Positions 1-6,147 are shown, counted from the first letter of the stretch. The stretch is DNA of 13,312 nucleotides from an uncultured Eubacteriales bacterium (GCA_900550615.1 URSX01000045.1:1-13312); one strand, 5' to 3'. Translations and numbers: made by a program. The notes: generated by a model not told the origin, from the sequence alone.

Positions 1-699
1 CACATCGTTGAGGTCAGCGGTGGCGGCCTCGTAGGCCAGGTTCACCGGGTGCTTCAGGGGCAGGTTCCAGATGGGGAAGGTCTCATACTTGGCGTAGCCC
101 GCCCGGATGCCCCGCTTGTTCTCATGATAGAGCTGGCTGAGGCAGGTGGCCATTTTGCCGCTGCCGGGGCCGGGGGCCGTGACCACCACGATGGAGCGGC
201 TGGTCTCGATGTAATCGTTCTTGCCCAGGCCGTCGTCGGAGACGATGTGGGCCACGTCTGAGGGGTAGCCGGCGATGGGATAGTGCTTATAGCTCTTCAC
301 GCCCAGAGTGGTCAGGCGCTTGATGAAGGCATCGGCGGCGGGCTGGCCGGCGTACTGGGTAATGACTACGGAGCCCACATAAAAGCCCAGGCCCCGGAAA
401 ACATCCGTCAGGCGCAGCACGTCGTCATCGTAGCTGATGCCCAGGTCGCCGCGTATTTTGCTCTTTTCAATGTCACCGGCGCAGATGGCGATGACGATCT
501 CCACCTCATCCTTCATGGTGGCCAGCATGCGGATCTTGCTGTCGGGCCGGAAGCCGGGCAGCACCCGGGAGGCATGGTAGTCGTCAAACAGCTTGCCGCC
601 GAACTCCAGATACAGCTTGTCACCGAACTGGCTGCGGCGCTCCTTGATGTGCTCGGCCTGCAGGGCCAAATACTTGTCGTTATCGAATCCGATCTTCAT
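1..699 (-). CDS. DUF1846 (UPF0371) family protein, N-terminal part, cut by window edge
   Basis: The frame is open from ATG at 699 to base 1 with no stop, giving 233 residues. The family is usually about 500 residues, so roughly half is present. Recognisable stretches are [14 protein letters not shown] at the N-terminus, [19 protein letters not shown] (32-50), and [20 protein letters not shown] (172-191), which contains a P-loop-like GPGSGK that departs from canonical GxxxxGK[ST]. It ends in the conserved [20 protein letters not shown] region (208-227). AGAGGGG lies 7 bases before the ATG and fixes the start. DUF1846 proteins are widespread in Firmicutes; structures exist but the reaction is not established. 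The P-loop-like turn could bind a nucleotide or phosphate, which is inference. Family assignment is confident; function is unknown. Confidence 0.88.
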   Translation of the reverse strand, partial: MKIGFDNDKYLALQAEHIKERRSQFGDKLYLEFGGKLFDDYHASRVLPGFRPDSKIRMLATMKDEVEIVIAICAGDIEKSKIRGDLGISYDDDVLRLTDVFRGLGFYVGSVVITQYAGQPAADAFIKRLTTLGVKSYKHYPIAGYPSDVAHIVSDDGLGKNDYIETSRSIVVVTAPGPGSGKMATCLSQLYHENKRGIRAGYAKYETFPIWNLPLKHPVNLAYEAATADLNDV

Positions 700-745
700 G
701 TGCAGCACCCCTCTCAAAATTCCTTTTTAAAAAAATAACAGTGCA

Positions 746-751
746 ATTATA
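746..751 (-). promoter_or_regulatory. Candidate -10 box for the DUF1846 gene
   Basis: Minus-strand TATAAT lies about 47 bases upstream of the DUF1846 ATG. I find no good -35 hexamer at 16-18 bases, so this is a partial match only. The flanking DNA (about 700-843) is AT-rich and otherwise empty. Confidence 0.4.
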
Positions 752-843
752 CATCCCACAGGCGCAGGAGGAAAGAATTTTTTTCGATTTTCGGGACCAA
801 ATTTCGGGAGAAAAAACGGCGGAAAATTTGGTGAAGAGGCGGC

Positions 844-872
844 TTGTTTTTTGCCGGTTATTGGGGTATACT
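844..872 (+). promoter_or_regulatory. Sigma-A-type promoter of the 65-residue protein gene
   Basis: TTGTTT (844-849), a 17-base spacer and TATACT (867-872), about 35 bases upstream of the ATG at 907. The spacing is ideal, and the site makes the small gene an independent transcription unit. Confidence 0.7.
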
Positions 873-906
873 AAAAAATACACCCCTATTTTTACAGGAG
901 GATTTT

Positions 907-1104
907 ATGCGTTTTCAGATCATGCAGAAGAAGACCAACCAGTCTCCGGAGGAGTACAAAGTGTTCTTTGAAACGGACAGCATCGACGAGGCCAAGGACT
1001 TTGCCATGCGTCTGGCCTTTGACGAGACGAACCATGTGTATGTGCAGGACACCAGGCGGGATGAGATCGTGCGGGATTTCGATGCGCTGGTGTACAGAGT
1101 CTGA
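907..1104 (+). CDS. Small acidic hypothetical protein, 65 aa
   Basis: I do not recognise a named family. The ATG at 907 is chosen because AGGAGG (896-901) sits 5 bases before it; the open frame extends upstream to 844, but that start lies on the promoter -35. The product is soluble, charged and compact, with no signal peptide or membrane segment. It starts MRFQIMQKKTNQSPEEYKVF, has an acidic segment ETDSIDEAKDFAMRL (22-36), then HVYVQDTRRDEIVRDFDALVYRV. A beta-alpha-beta reading is plausible, with the last strand carrying VYVQDTRRDE. It has its own promoter and a strong terminator, so it is very probably expressed. Partner and function are unknown. Confidence 0.75.
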   Translation: MRFQIMQKKTNQSPEEYKVFFETDSIDEAKDFAMRLAFDETNHVYVQDTRRDEIVRDFDALVYRV

Positions 1105-1125
1105 AAGGTCTAAAAGAGAAAAAAG

Positions 1126-1157
1126 AAAGGCATCGCAGAATTTTCTGCGATGCCTTT
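1126..1157. terminator. Bidirectional intrinsic terminator
   Basis: A perfect 15-bp stem (1126-1140 with 1143-1157) has a TT loop; opening the inner pairs gives a normal tetraloop. The plus strand continues GATTTTTACG. The minus strand continues into TTTCTTTTTTCTC. It lies between the convergent 65-aa gene and the P-loop ATPase gene and can serve both. Confidence 0.9.
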
Positions 1158-1182
1158 GATTTTTACGCGGGGGGCTGCGGGA

Positions 1183-1593
1183 TTACAGATAGCTGCGCAT
1201 GCCCTCGGTGGCCATGGCCTCGTCCATGCTCAGGGTGACGGTGAACTTGACGCTGTTTTCTTCGCTGAAACGGTCCAGCCAGTGGAGGAAGTTCTCCACC
1301 TGGGCCAGGTCACTGCTGCCGGCGATCTTGGCCATGTTGTCCACAAATACATGGGAAATATCGTAATTGCCGGCATACAGGCCGCTGATGAAGCCGCGCA
1401 GGCACTCGAAAGAATTCAGGCTGTACTCCTTGGCATTGACCAGGCGAACGCTGGACTTAATGTCAAAGGTCATGTCCGCACCCGGCTCGATGCAGACCAC
1501 GCTGCCGTTCTCAGACTCCACGGCGCTGTGAATGAGGTCAATGAGCTGCTTCGTCTTGCCGGCACCGTTTGCCCCCATGATCAGTCTAACCAT
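1183..1593 (-). CDS. Small P-loop NTPase, 136 aa, function unknown
   Basis: Walker A is GANGAGKT at residues 7-14. A hydrophobic strand ending in aspartate, ISHVFVDN (79-86, D85), fits Walker B, and a later beta-strand FTVTLSMDE (117-125) could be a sensor strand. At 136 residues it is only a minimal nucleotide-binding core with no accessory domain. ATG at 1593 is supported by AAAGGAG about 9 bases upstream. Similar short Clostridial proteins are often labelled 'twitching motility protein PilT' or 'ATP-binding protein', but no PilT-specific element is visible, so I do not use that name. It has its own promoter downstream of pgi and shares a terminator with the convergent 65-aa gene. Confidence 0.82.
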   Translation of the reverse strand: MVRLIMGANGAGKTKQLIDLIHSAVESENGSVVCIEPGADMTFDIKSSVRLVNAKEYSLNSFECLRGFISGLYAGNYDISHVFVDNMAKIAGSSDLAQVENFLHWLDRFSEENSVKFTVTLSMDEAMATEGMRSYL

Positions 1594-1634
1594 AAGAAAT
1601 CACTCCTTTGTCTATTTACGGTTGTATTGCTCTC

Positions 1635-1663
1635 AATATACCATACTTCTCCGCACTTGGCAA
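1635..1663 (-). promoter_or_regulatory. Promoter of the P-loop NTPase gene
   Basis: On the minus strand, TTGCCA (1663-1658), a 17-base spacer and TATATT (1640-1635). It lies in the 96-base gap between pgi and the ATPase gene, about 40 bases before the ATG. Confidence 0.7.
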
Positions 1664-1689
1664 TGGAGAAAGCAAAATTCATCAATTCT

Positions 1690-3033
1690 TTACGATTGGC
1701 GCGGAAGCTTTTTCCGCAGAGCGGCCCCCAGCTCCTCATAGCCGGGTTTGCCCAGAAGGGCGAACATGTTCTTCTTATACGCCTCTACACCGGGCTGGTC
1801 AAAGGGATTCACATCCAGCAGGTAGCCCGACAGGCCGCAGGCGTAGCAGAAGAAATAGATCAGCTCGCCCAGAGTGAAGGCATTGCGCGCGCCGCAGCAG
1901 ATGCGGATGTTGGGAACGCCGCCCTCTACATGGGCCAGGAGGGTGCCGTCCATGGCCTGCTGCTTCAGATCGCTCATGGTACGGCCGGCCAGGAAGTTCA
2001 GCCCGTCGCCGTTTTCCGCATCATAGGGGACCGTCAGCTCATGGGCGGGGGGAGCAAAGCGCACCACCGTCTCAAAAAGGCTGCGGCGGCCCTCCTGGAG
2101 ATACTGACCCAGGGAGTGCAGGTCGGCGGTATACTCCACGCTGGCCGGGAACAGGCCCTTGCCCTCCTTGCCCTCGGACTCGCCGTACAGCTGCTTCCAC
2201 CACTCGGCCATGAAGCGGAAGAAGGGGTCAAAGCAGGCCAGGACCTCGATCTCCTTATGCTGGTGCTGCAGCTCGTACCGGGCGCCGGCATACTGCCAAG
2301 CGGGGTTTTTCTCCATGTCCGCCTGGGCACAGACGGTCATCATGGACGCGGCACCGGCCATGAGCTGCTCGATGTCAATGCCCGCCACGGCTATGGGCAG
2401 CAGGCCTACCGCCGTGAGGACACTGTAGCGCCCGCCGATGTCATCGGGCACCACGAAGCTCTCATAGCCCTCGGCCGCGGCAAGGGTTTTCAGGGCGCCC
2501 TTTTGCCGGTCGGTGGTGGCATAGATCCGGCGGGCGGCCTCTTCACGGCCATATTTCTCCTCCAGCAGCCTGCGCAGGAAGCGGAAGGCCACTGCCGGCT
2601 CCGTGGTGGTGCCGGACTTGGAGATGACGTTCACGGAGAAATCCACGCCCTCCAGCAGCTCTATTACCTCCGAGAGCTGGTCGCTGTCCAGCCCGTTGCC
2701 GACGAAGTAGATGTCAGGGGTGGATTTCTTCTTCAGGTTATAATTGGGGGAGCGGAGGCACTCGATGACGCCCCGGGCCCCTAAGTAAGAGCCGCCGATG
2801 CCTACTACCACCAGGGCCTGGGAGTCACCCTGTATTTTCTGCGCTGCCGCCTGAATGCGCCGGAACTCCGCACGGTCATAGGTCTCCGGCAGGCGCACCC
2901 AGCCGGTGAACTCTCCACCGGCACCGGTTCCGCTGCGCAGCCGGTCATGGGCCAGGTGCAAACGGGGCGTCAGGGCCGCTTCATAGGGCAGGGGGATGAA
3001 CTGCCGCATATGGGAAAGATCTACACCGATCAT
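1690..3033 (-). CDS. pgi: Glucose-6-phosphate isomerase
   Basis: Interconverts glucose-6-phosphate and fructose-6-phosphate in glycolysis and gluconeogenesis, in the cytosol. The 447-residue length matches the short Bacillus-type enzyme. Landmarks are VGIGGSYLGARGVIE (77-91), the sugar-phosphate-binding ISKSGTTTEP (137-146), PGI signature 1 DDIGGRYSVLTAVG (197-210) and signature 2 GYLLDVNPFDQPGVEAYKK (403-421). Likely catalytic residues by family alignment are E285 (in GESEGK), H306 (in ADLHSLGQ) and K420. ATG at 3033 follows GAGGAGG by 8 bases. A promoter sits in the 75-base gap after the carboxypeptidase gene. No terminator is visible in that gap, so readthrough from upstream is also possible. 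A glucokinase gene lies about 4 kb away on the same strand. Confidence 0.97.
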   Translation of the reverse strand: MIGVDLSHMRQFIPLPYEAALTPRLHLAHDRLRSGTGAGGEFTGWVRLPETYDRAEFRRIQAAAQKIQGDSQALVVVGIGGSYLGARGVIECLRSPNYNLKKKSTPDIYFVGNGLDSDQLSEVIELLEGVDFSVNVISKSGTTTEPAVAFRFLRRLLEEKYGREEAARRIYATTDRQKGALKTLAAAEGYESFVVPDDIGGRYSVLTAVGLLPIAVAGIDIEQLMAGAASMMTVCAQADMEKNPAWQYAGARYELQHQHKEIEVLACFDPFFRFMAEWWKQLYGESEGKEGKGLFPASVEYTADLHSLGQYLQEGRRSLFETVVRFAPPAHELTVPYDAENGDGLNFLAGRTMSDLKQQAMDGTLLAHVEGGVPNIRICCGARNAFTLGELIYFFCYACGLSGYLLDVNPFDQPGVEAYKKNMFALLGKPGYEELGAALRKKLPRQS

Positions 3034-3063
3034 ATGAAAGACCTCCTCTTTTGATTTGCCCCT

Positions 3064-3092
3064 ATCTTACATCCGCGGCAGGAAAAAGACAA
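3064..3092 (-). promoter_or_regulatory. Promoter of pgi
   Basis: On the minus strand, TTGTCT (3092-3087), a 17-base spacer and TAAGAT (3069-3064), about 30 bases before the pgi ATG. Good match and spacing. Confidence 0.65.
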
Positions 3093-3108
3093 GAGAAAAC
3101 CGACGATA

Positions 3109-4233
3109 TCAGCCGAAAACAGCGCCCTGCAGCAATCGGAGGAAGAGATCTGACCAGCTCATGCGCTCTACATCCGCAGCGGAGGTCAGGGGCAGCTCCG
3201 CCAGAACGGTATCGCCGCTTTTGACCGTGAGCGTGCCCACGGGGGAACCCTTGGCAATGGGGGCGGACAGATCCTCCCGGAGCGTGACCGCCTGGGTGAG
3301 GCTGCCGGCCTGGCCTTTGGACACCAGGAGCTTGCTCTGGGGCAGCTCCGCCGCCACGGTGGGCGAGCGGCCCAGCCGGATGGGGACAAGGGGCGCTTCC
3401 GCCGGGGTGACATCTGCGAGGGCGTAGGCGGAGAAGCCGTAATTGAGCAGGGTCTTGGCATCCTCAAAGCGCTGCTGACTGGTCTCGCCCCCCAACACCA
3501 CGGCGATGAGCTCCATGCCGTCCCGCTCCGCCGTGGCGGAGATGCAGTAGCCGGCGGCATCGGTGGAGCCGGTCTTCAGGCCCGTGGCCCCGTCATAGAA
3601 GCGGATGAGCTTGTTGGTATTGGACAGACCGAACTGGCCGCCGCGGATGGTGTCCATCCAGATGGTGGTGAAGCGGCGGATATCCGTGTGCTTTCCGATC
3701 AGCTCCCGGCTCATGAGGGCGATGTCCCGGGCACTGGTGACGTGGCCCTCCGCCGGCAGACCCGTGGGATTGGCAAAGTGGGTATCGGTCATGCCCAGCT
3801 CCAGGGCGCGGTTATTCATCTGCTGCACAAACAGCTCCGTCACCCCGGACACCTGCTCCGCCAGGGCTACGGCGGCATCGTTGCCGCTGGAGACGCACAC
3901 GGCCTTCAAAAGCTCCTCCACGGTGATCTGCTCCCCTTCGGACAGGTACACCTGGCTGCCGCCCATGGAGGCGGCATTGGCGCTGACGGTGACCACATCC
4001 TCATAGTGCAGCTCGCCCCGGGCGATGGCCTCCATCACCAGAAGGAGCGTCATGACCTTGGTGACGCTGGCAGGCTCCAGCTTCTCCCGCTCGTTCTGGG
4101 CGAAAAGCACCTGGCCCGTCTCCTTCTCCATGAGCAGCGTGGCCTTGGCCTGCACCGGAAGCTCCGCCGCCCACACCGGCAGCGGAAAGCACAGCAGCAG
4201 GGCCAAAAGCAGTGCGGGAATCCTCTTTTTCAT
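3109..4233 (-). CDS. Serine-type D-alanyl-D-alanine carboxypeptidase (peptidase S11, DacF-like)
   Basis: Removes the terminal D-alanine of peptidoglycan stem peptides outside the membrane and so limits cross-linking. The 374-residue protein starts with a Sec signal peptide (MKKR, then a hydrophobic core), with probable cleavage after VWA at residue 22. The penicillin-binding triad is complete: SVTK (S56 nucleophile, K59), SGN (116-118) and KTG (220-222). A PBP5_C-type beta domain follows (about 273-352). The C-terminal WSDLFLRLLQGAVFG could be an amphipathic membrane anchor. ATG at 4233 follows GGGGAGGA by 6 bases. DacF versus DacB cannot be decided here, so no symbol is given. pgi lies 75 bases downstream on the same strand. 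Confidence 0.95.
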   Translation of the reverse strand: MKKRIPALLLALLLCFPLPVWAAELPVQAKATLLMEKETGQVLFAQNEREKLEPASVTKVMTLLLVMEAIARGELHYEDVVTVSANAASMGGSQVYLSEGEQITVEELLKAVCVSSGNDAAVALAEQVSGVTELFVQQMNNRALELGMTDTHFANPTGLPAEGHVTSARDIALMSRELIGKHTDIRRFTTIWMDTIRGGQFGLSNTNKLIRFYDGATGLKTGSTDAAGYCISATAERDGMELIAVVLGGETSQQRFEDAKTLLNYGFSAYALADVTPAEAPLVPIRLGRSPTVAAELPQSKLLVSKGQAGSLTQAVTLREDLSAPIAKGSPVGTLTVKSGDTVLAELPLTSAADVERMSWSDLFLRLLQGAVFG

Positions 4234-4243
4234 AGTTCGTCCT

Positions 4244-4260
4244 CCCCAAATAAGCTGGGG
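4244..4260 (-). promoter_or_regulatory. Small hairpin overlapping the carboxypeptidase ribosome site
   Basis: The minus strand reads CCCCA, a 7-base loop, then TGGGG, and the right arm is the start of the GGGGAGG ribosome site. The 5-bp stem could mildly limit initiation. It is short and may be coincidental. Confidence 0.3.
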
Positions 4261-4307
4261 TATTCTATGCGCGGAAAAGAAAAATCATGCCCGGCGCTAT
4301 TTTTCGG

Positions 4308-4336
4308 TTGCATTGAACGAAAAACTCTGCTATAAT
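4308..4336 (+). promoter_or_regulatory. Promoter of tRNA-Gly
   Basis: TTGCAT (4308-4313), a 17-base spacer and consensus TATAAT (4331-4336), 12 bases before the tRNA 5' end. Confidence 0.85.
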
Positions 4337-4348
4337 AGCAATCGCGAT

Positions 4349-4422
4349 GCAGGGTTAGTACATCGGTAGTACATCGGCTTCCCAAGCCGAGGAGGCGGGT
4401 TCGATTCCCGTACCCTGCTCCA
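4349..4422 (+). tRNA. tRNA-Gly, anticodon CCC
   Basis: A complete 74-nt cloverleaf. The acceptor is GCAGGGT with ACCCTGC, the D stem GTAC with GTAC, and the anticodon stem TCGGC with GCCGA. The anticodon loop TTCCCAA puts CCC at 4381-4383, decoding GGG. The T stem is GCGGG with CCCGT (one G-T pair) and loop TTCGATT. The discriminator is T and CCA is encoded (4420-4422). It is a single-gene unit with its own promoter. The terminator palindrome that follows begins inside the acceptor stem. Confidence 0.97.
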
Positions 4423-4464
4423 AAAAGAAAGACACCCCTACGGGTGTCTTTCTTTTTGGAGCAG
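4415..4464 (+). terminator. tRNA-Gly terminator as a 23-bp perfect palindrome
   Basis: 4415-4437 pairs perfectly with 4442-4464 around the loop CTAC. The CTTTCTTTTT tract sits in the right arm, so the core terminator is GAAAGACACCC with GGGTGTCTTTC followed by TTTTT. The palindrome extends outward through the A/T tracts into CTGCTCCA, the last 8 bases of the tRNA, which recur inverted as TGGAGCAG. The minus strand has an equivalent T tract, so it may work both ways. Confidence 0.85.
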
Positions 4465-4878
4465 CACTTTTACTCCGCAAAAGTGGTCGCCTGCGGGCGG
4501 GCGATTTAATATGCAAGGGAAACCCGACTAAGGTTTCCCTTGCATACATTCCTTTCCTTGCGATATACAGGAGTGTGCACGGGCAGCAAAACCTGTGGGC
4601 AATCACAAAAAATACAGCGAACTTTGCAAATATCCCCAGATTGCGAGAAATCACTAAGACTACTTCCGTCTCATCTTTCTGCTGAATTCATTCAGCGTCT
4701 GGATGTGCCAGAGGCTTTTGCGGGTGATGGAGCAGAAGATTATCAGGCTGTATATTTCGCTGTATATCGTTGCCTTCGGCACAAAGCGCAGGATCATCAC
4801 CCTTTGGAACCGGAAGAAAACAGGCACTCCGGCTGGCGGAGCGGAAGCGGCGCAGGGCCAATGGAGAACGGCTGAACC
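4465..4878. other. Intergenic stretch with no convincing gene; possible relic or dispersed element
   Basis: Between the tRNA terminator and the cysK terminators I find no gene with a ribosome site. Short dyads cluster at the left end: ACTTTT with AAAAGT (loop ACTCCGC), CGCC-TGCG-GGCG, and the 15-bp hairpin at 4510-4546. A 9-base direct repeat GCTGTATAT occurs at 4747-4755 and 4759-4767. The minus frame 4660-4797 (45 codons, MILRFVPKATIYSEIYSL onward to FSRKMRRK) has GC-rich third positions like the real genes. However, its ribosome site AAAGGG is only 2 bases from the ATG, and the overlapping plus frame is equally open. It could be a decayed coding fragment or a repeat copy. Confidence 0.4.
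4510..4546. repeat. Perfect 15-bp hairpin
   Basis: TATGCAAGGGAAACC (4510-4524) pairs with GGTTTCCCTTGCATA (4532-4546) around a 7-base loop. Neither strand has a proper T tract afterwards, so a standard intrinsic terminator is unlikely. It could be part of a dispersed palindromic element or a structured RNA. Confidence 0.6.
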
Positions 4879-4909
4879 AAAAAAACAAACCGCCTGTCCC
4901 CATGCAGGC
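4879..4909 (-). terminator. Second (distal) terminator downstream of cysK
   Basis: On the minus strand GCCTG, an 8-base loop, CAGGC, GG, then TTTGTTTTTTT (T tract at 4889-4879). The stem is short but the T tract is excellent. It is in tandem with the terminator at 4915-4946. Confidence 0.65.
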
Positions 4910-4914
4910 ATCAT

Positions 4915-4946
4915 AAAAGGGAGACTGCCACGAAAGGCAGCCTCCC
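4915..4946 (-). terminator. First terminator downstream of cysK
   Basis: The minus-strand stem GGGAGGCTGCC pairs with GGCAGTCTCCC (11 bp, one G-U) around loop TTTCGT, followed by TTTT. It begins 24 bases after the cysK stop codon. Confidence 0.85.
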
Positions 4947-4969
4947 TTGGTATTTCGATCTGTTTCCGT

Positions 4970-5902
4970 TTAGTCCGCGAACAGCGGCGTGGAGAGGTAA
5001 CGGTCTCCCGTATCCGGCAGCAGAGCCACAATGGTCTTGCCCTTGTTCTCCGGCCGCTTGGCCAGCTGGATGGCGGCCCACACGGCGGCCCCGGAGGAAA
5101 TGCCCACCAGCACGCCCTCCTTCTTGCCGATGAGCTTTCCGGTGGCAAAGGCGTCCTCGTTTTCCACGGTGATGATCTCGTCATAGACCTTGGCGTCCAG
5201 CACGTCGGGAACAAATCCGGCGCCGATGCCCTGGATCTTGTGGCTGCCGGCCACACCCTTGCTCAGCACAGGGGAGGAGGCGGGCTCCACAGCCACCACC
5301 TGCACATGGGGGTTCTGGCTCTTCAGGTATTCGCCGGTGCCGGTGACGGTGCCGCCGGTGCCAACGCCGGCCACAAAGATGTCCACCTTGCCGTCGGTAT
5401 CCTCCCAGATCTCGGGACCGGTGGTGGTCTTGTGTACGGCGGGGTTGGCGGGATTCACGAACTGCCCGGGGATAAAGCTGTCCGGGATCTCCTTTGCCAG
5501 CTCGTCGGCCTTGGCGATAGCGCCCTTCATGCCCTTGGCGCCCTCGGTGAGTACCAGCTCCGCGCCGTAGGCCTTCATCAGCTGGCGGCGCTCCACGCTC
5601 ATGGTCTCCGGCATGACGATGATGATGCGGTAGCCCCGGGCGGCGGCCACGGAGGCCAAGCCGATGCCGGTGTTGCCGGAGGTGGGCTCAATAATCACAG
5701 AGCCGGGCTTCAGCAGGCCCTTCTGCTCCGCGTCGTCGATCATGGCCTTGGCGATGCGGTCCTTCACGCTGCCGGCGGGGTTAAAATACTCCAGCTTGCC
5801 CAGAACCTTAGCCTCCAGGCCCTCGGCCTGCTCAATGTGAACCAGCTCCAGCAGCGGGGTCTTGCCCACCAGCTGGTCAGCGGATGTATAGATCTTACTC
5901 AT
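4970..5902 (-). CDS. cysK: Cysteine synthase (O-acetylserine sulfhydrylase)
   Basis: Makes L-cysteine from O-acetylserine and sulfide, with PLP, in the cytosol. The 310-residue length is typical. PLP lysine K47 lies in NPAGSVKDR (41-49). The substrate loop is PTSGNTG (73-79), the phosphate-binding loop GTGGT (181-185), and S270 in GISSGAA contacts the pyridine nitrogen. [10 protein letters not shown] (297-305) is conserved near the C-terminus. ATG at 5902 is chosen because GAGGAGG precedes it by 7 bases and [17 protein letters not shown] matches family N-termini. The 30-residue upstream extension to 5992 has no ribosome site. The gene is divergent from an Rrf2 regulator, transcribed from a consensus promoter, with a leader of about 130 nt that carries a Cys-rich upstream ORF, and ends at tandem terminators. 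Confidence 0.97.
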   Translation of the reverse strand: MSKIYTSADQLVGKTPLLELVHIEQAEGLEAKVLGKLEYFNPAGSVKDRIAKAMIDDAEQKGLLKPGSVIIEPTSGNTGIGLASVAAARGYRIIIVMPETMSVERRQLMKAYGAELVLTEGAKGMKGAIAKADELAKEIPDSFIPGQFVNPANPAVHKTTTGPEIWEDTDGKVDIFVAGVGTGGTVTGTGEYLKSQNPHVQVVAVEPASSPVLSKGVAGSHKIQGIGAGFVPDVLDAKVYDEIITVENEDAFATGKLIGKKEGVLVGISSGAAVWAAIQLAKRPENKGKTIVALLPDTGDRYLSTPLFAD

Positions 5903-5963
5903 AATAAATTCCTCCTCAGCGATAATAATTTCTATTGGATAATTCCGGGGTCTGCACGTCTGC

Positions 5964-6005
5964 TTATCGGCAGCGGCAACATCGAAAGACATTGTATGGA
6001 TTCAT
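5964..6005 (-). CDS. Candidate cysteine-sensing leader peptide of cysK (13 aa)
   Basis: In the cysK 5' leader, ATG at 6005 opens a 13-codon [16 protein letters not shown], ending in TAA at 5966-5964, 61 bases before the cysK ATG. Three of the last five codons are cysteine (TGT TGC CGC TGC), a composition expected by chance very rarely and directly relevant to a cysteine biosynthesis gene. AGGAGAGG (6024-6017) ends 11 bases before the ATG, which is slightly long. CGATAA at the stop (5969-5964) is complementary to TTATCG (5925-5920) just upstream of the cysK ribosome site, so a ribosome stalled at the Cys codons could release that region. I see no T tract in the leader, so control of translation or by Rho is more likely than an intrinsic attenuator. 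The ORF is read directly; the sensing role is inference. Confidence 0.6.
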   Translation of the reverse strand: MNPYNVFRCCRCR

Positions 6006-6014
6006 TATATTACC

Positions 6015-6031
6015 AACCTCTCCTGTAGGTT
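6015..6031 (-). promoter_or_regulatory. Palindrome at the cysK start site: possible operator or leader hairpin
   Basis: The minus strand reads AACCT, loop ACAGGAG, AGGTT, immediately after the predicted start site. As RNA, the ribosome site of the leader ORF sits in the loop. As DNA, it is a 5-bp dyad that could bind the divergent Rrf2 protein. The plus-strand word TAGGTTT here (6026-6032) recurs at the rrf2 promoter (6118-6124). Confidence 0.4.
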
Positions 6032-6038
6032 TATATGG

Positions 6039-6067
6039 ATTATAGGCCCGCAACATCCATTTGTCAA
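6039..6067 (-). promoter_or_regulatory. cysK promoter, perfect sigma-A consensus
   Basis: On the minus strand, TTGACA (6067-6062), a 17-base spacer and TATAAT (6044-6039). Both hexamers and the spacing are exact consensus, which predicts a very strong promoter needing repression or downstream control. Confidence 0.92.
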
Positions 6068-6089
6068 GGGAGAAGTTCAAAATATTTCA

Positions 6090-6118
6090 TTGATTTACCT
6101 ATTTCCCTGGTATATAAT
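6090..6118 (+). promoter_or_regulatory. Promoter of the Rrf2 regulator gene
   Basis: TTGATT (6090-6095), a 17-base spacer and TATAAT (6113-6118), about 70 bases before the ATG. It is divergent from the cysK promoter; the two -35 boxes are 22 bases apart. Confidence 0.85.
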
Positions 6119-6147
6119 AGGTTTGTCATCGATTAACAAGGACAAAC
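6097..6147 (+). promoter_or_regulatory. Candidate operator dyads at the Rrf2 promoter
   Basis: ACCTATT (6097-6103) and AATAGGT (6116-6122) form a dyad covering the spacer and -10. GTTTGTC (6121-6127) and GACAAAC (6141-6147) form a second dyad over the start site. CATCGATT (6127-6134) is mirrored by AATCGATG (6157-6164) further into the leader. These positions suit autorepression. I could not match them to a known IscR or CymR consensus. Confidence 0.4.

Noticed and set aside
1701..1717. GCGGAA/TTCCGC hairpin at the end of pgi
   Set aside because: It lies inside the coding sequence and is not followed by a T tract on the minus strand, so I do not call a terminator.
1150..2784. Long plus-strand open frame opposite the ATPase and pgi
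   Set aside because: Antisense shadow of pgi caused by GC-rich third positions; no recognisable domain and no ribosome site.
4355..4654. Minus-strand ORF of 99 codons ending GTGIEPASSAWEADVLPMY
   Set aside because: Its C-terminus is the antisense translation of tRNA-Gly, a well-known source of spurious annotated proteins, and it also reads through the terminator palindrome.
5903..5992. 30-residue N-terminal extension of CysK
   Set aside because: No ribosome site, not like family N-termini, and it lies in the leader; the ATG at 5902 has GAGGAGG at proper distance.
4703..6028. 441-codon plus-strand open frame opposite cysK
   Set aside because: Antisense shadow; composition is repetitive Gly/Ala/His/Leu and cysK is unmistakable on the other strand.
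5903..6032. T-box or SAM riboswitch in the cysK leader
   Set aside because: No T-box bulge sequence, no terminator/antiterminator pair and no T tract are visible, so tRNA- or ligand-sensing of those classes is not supported.
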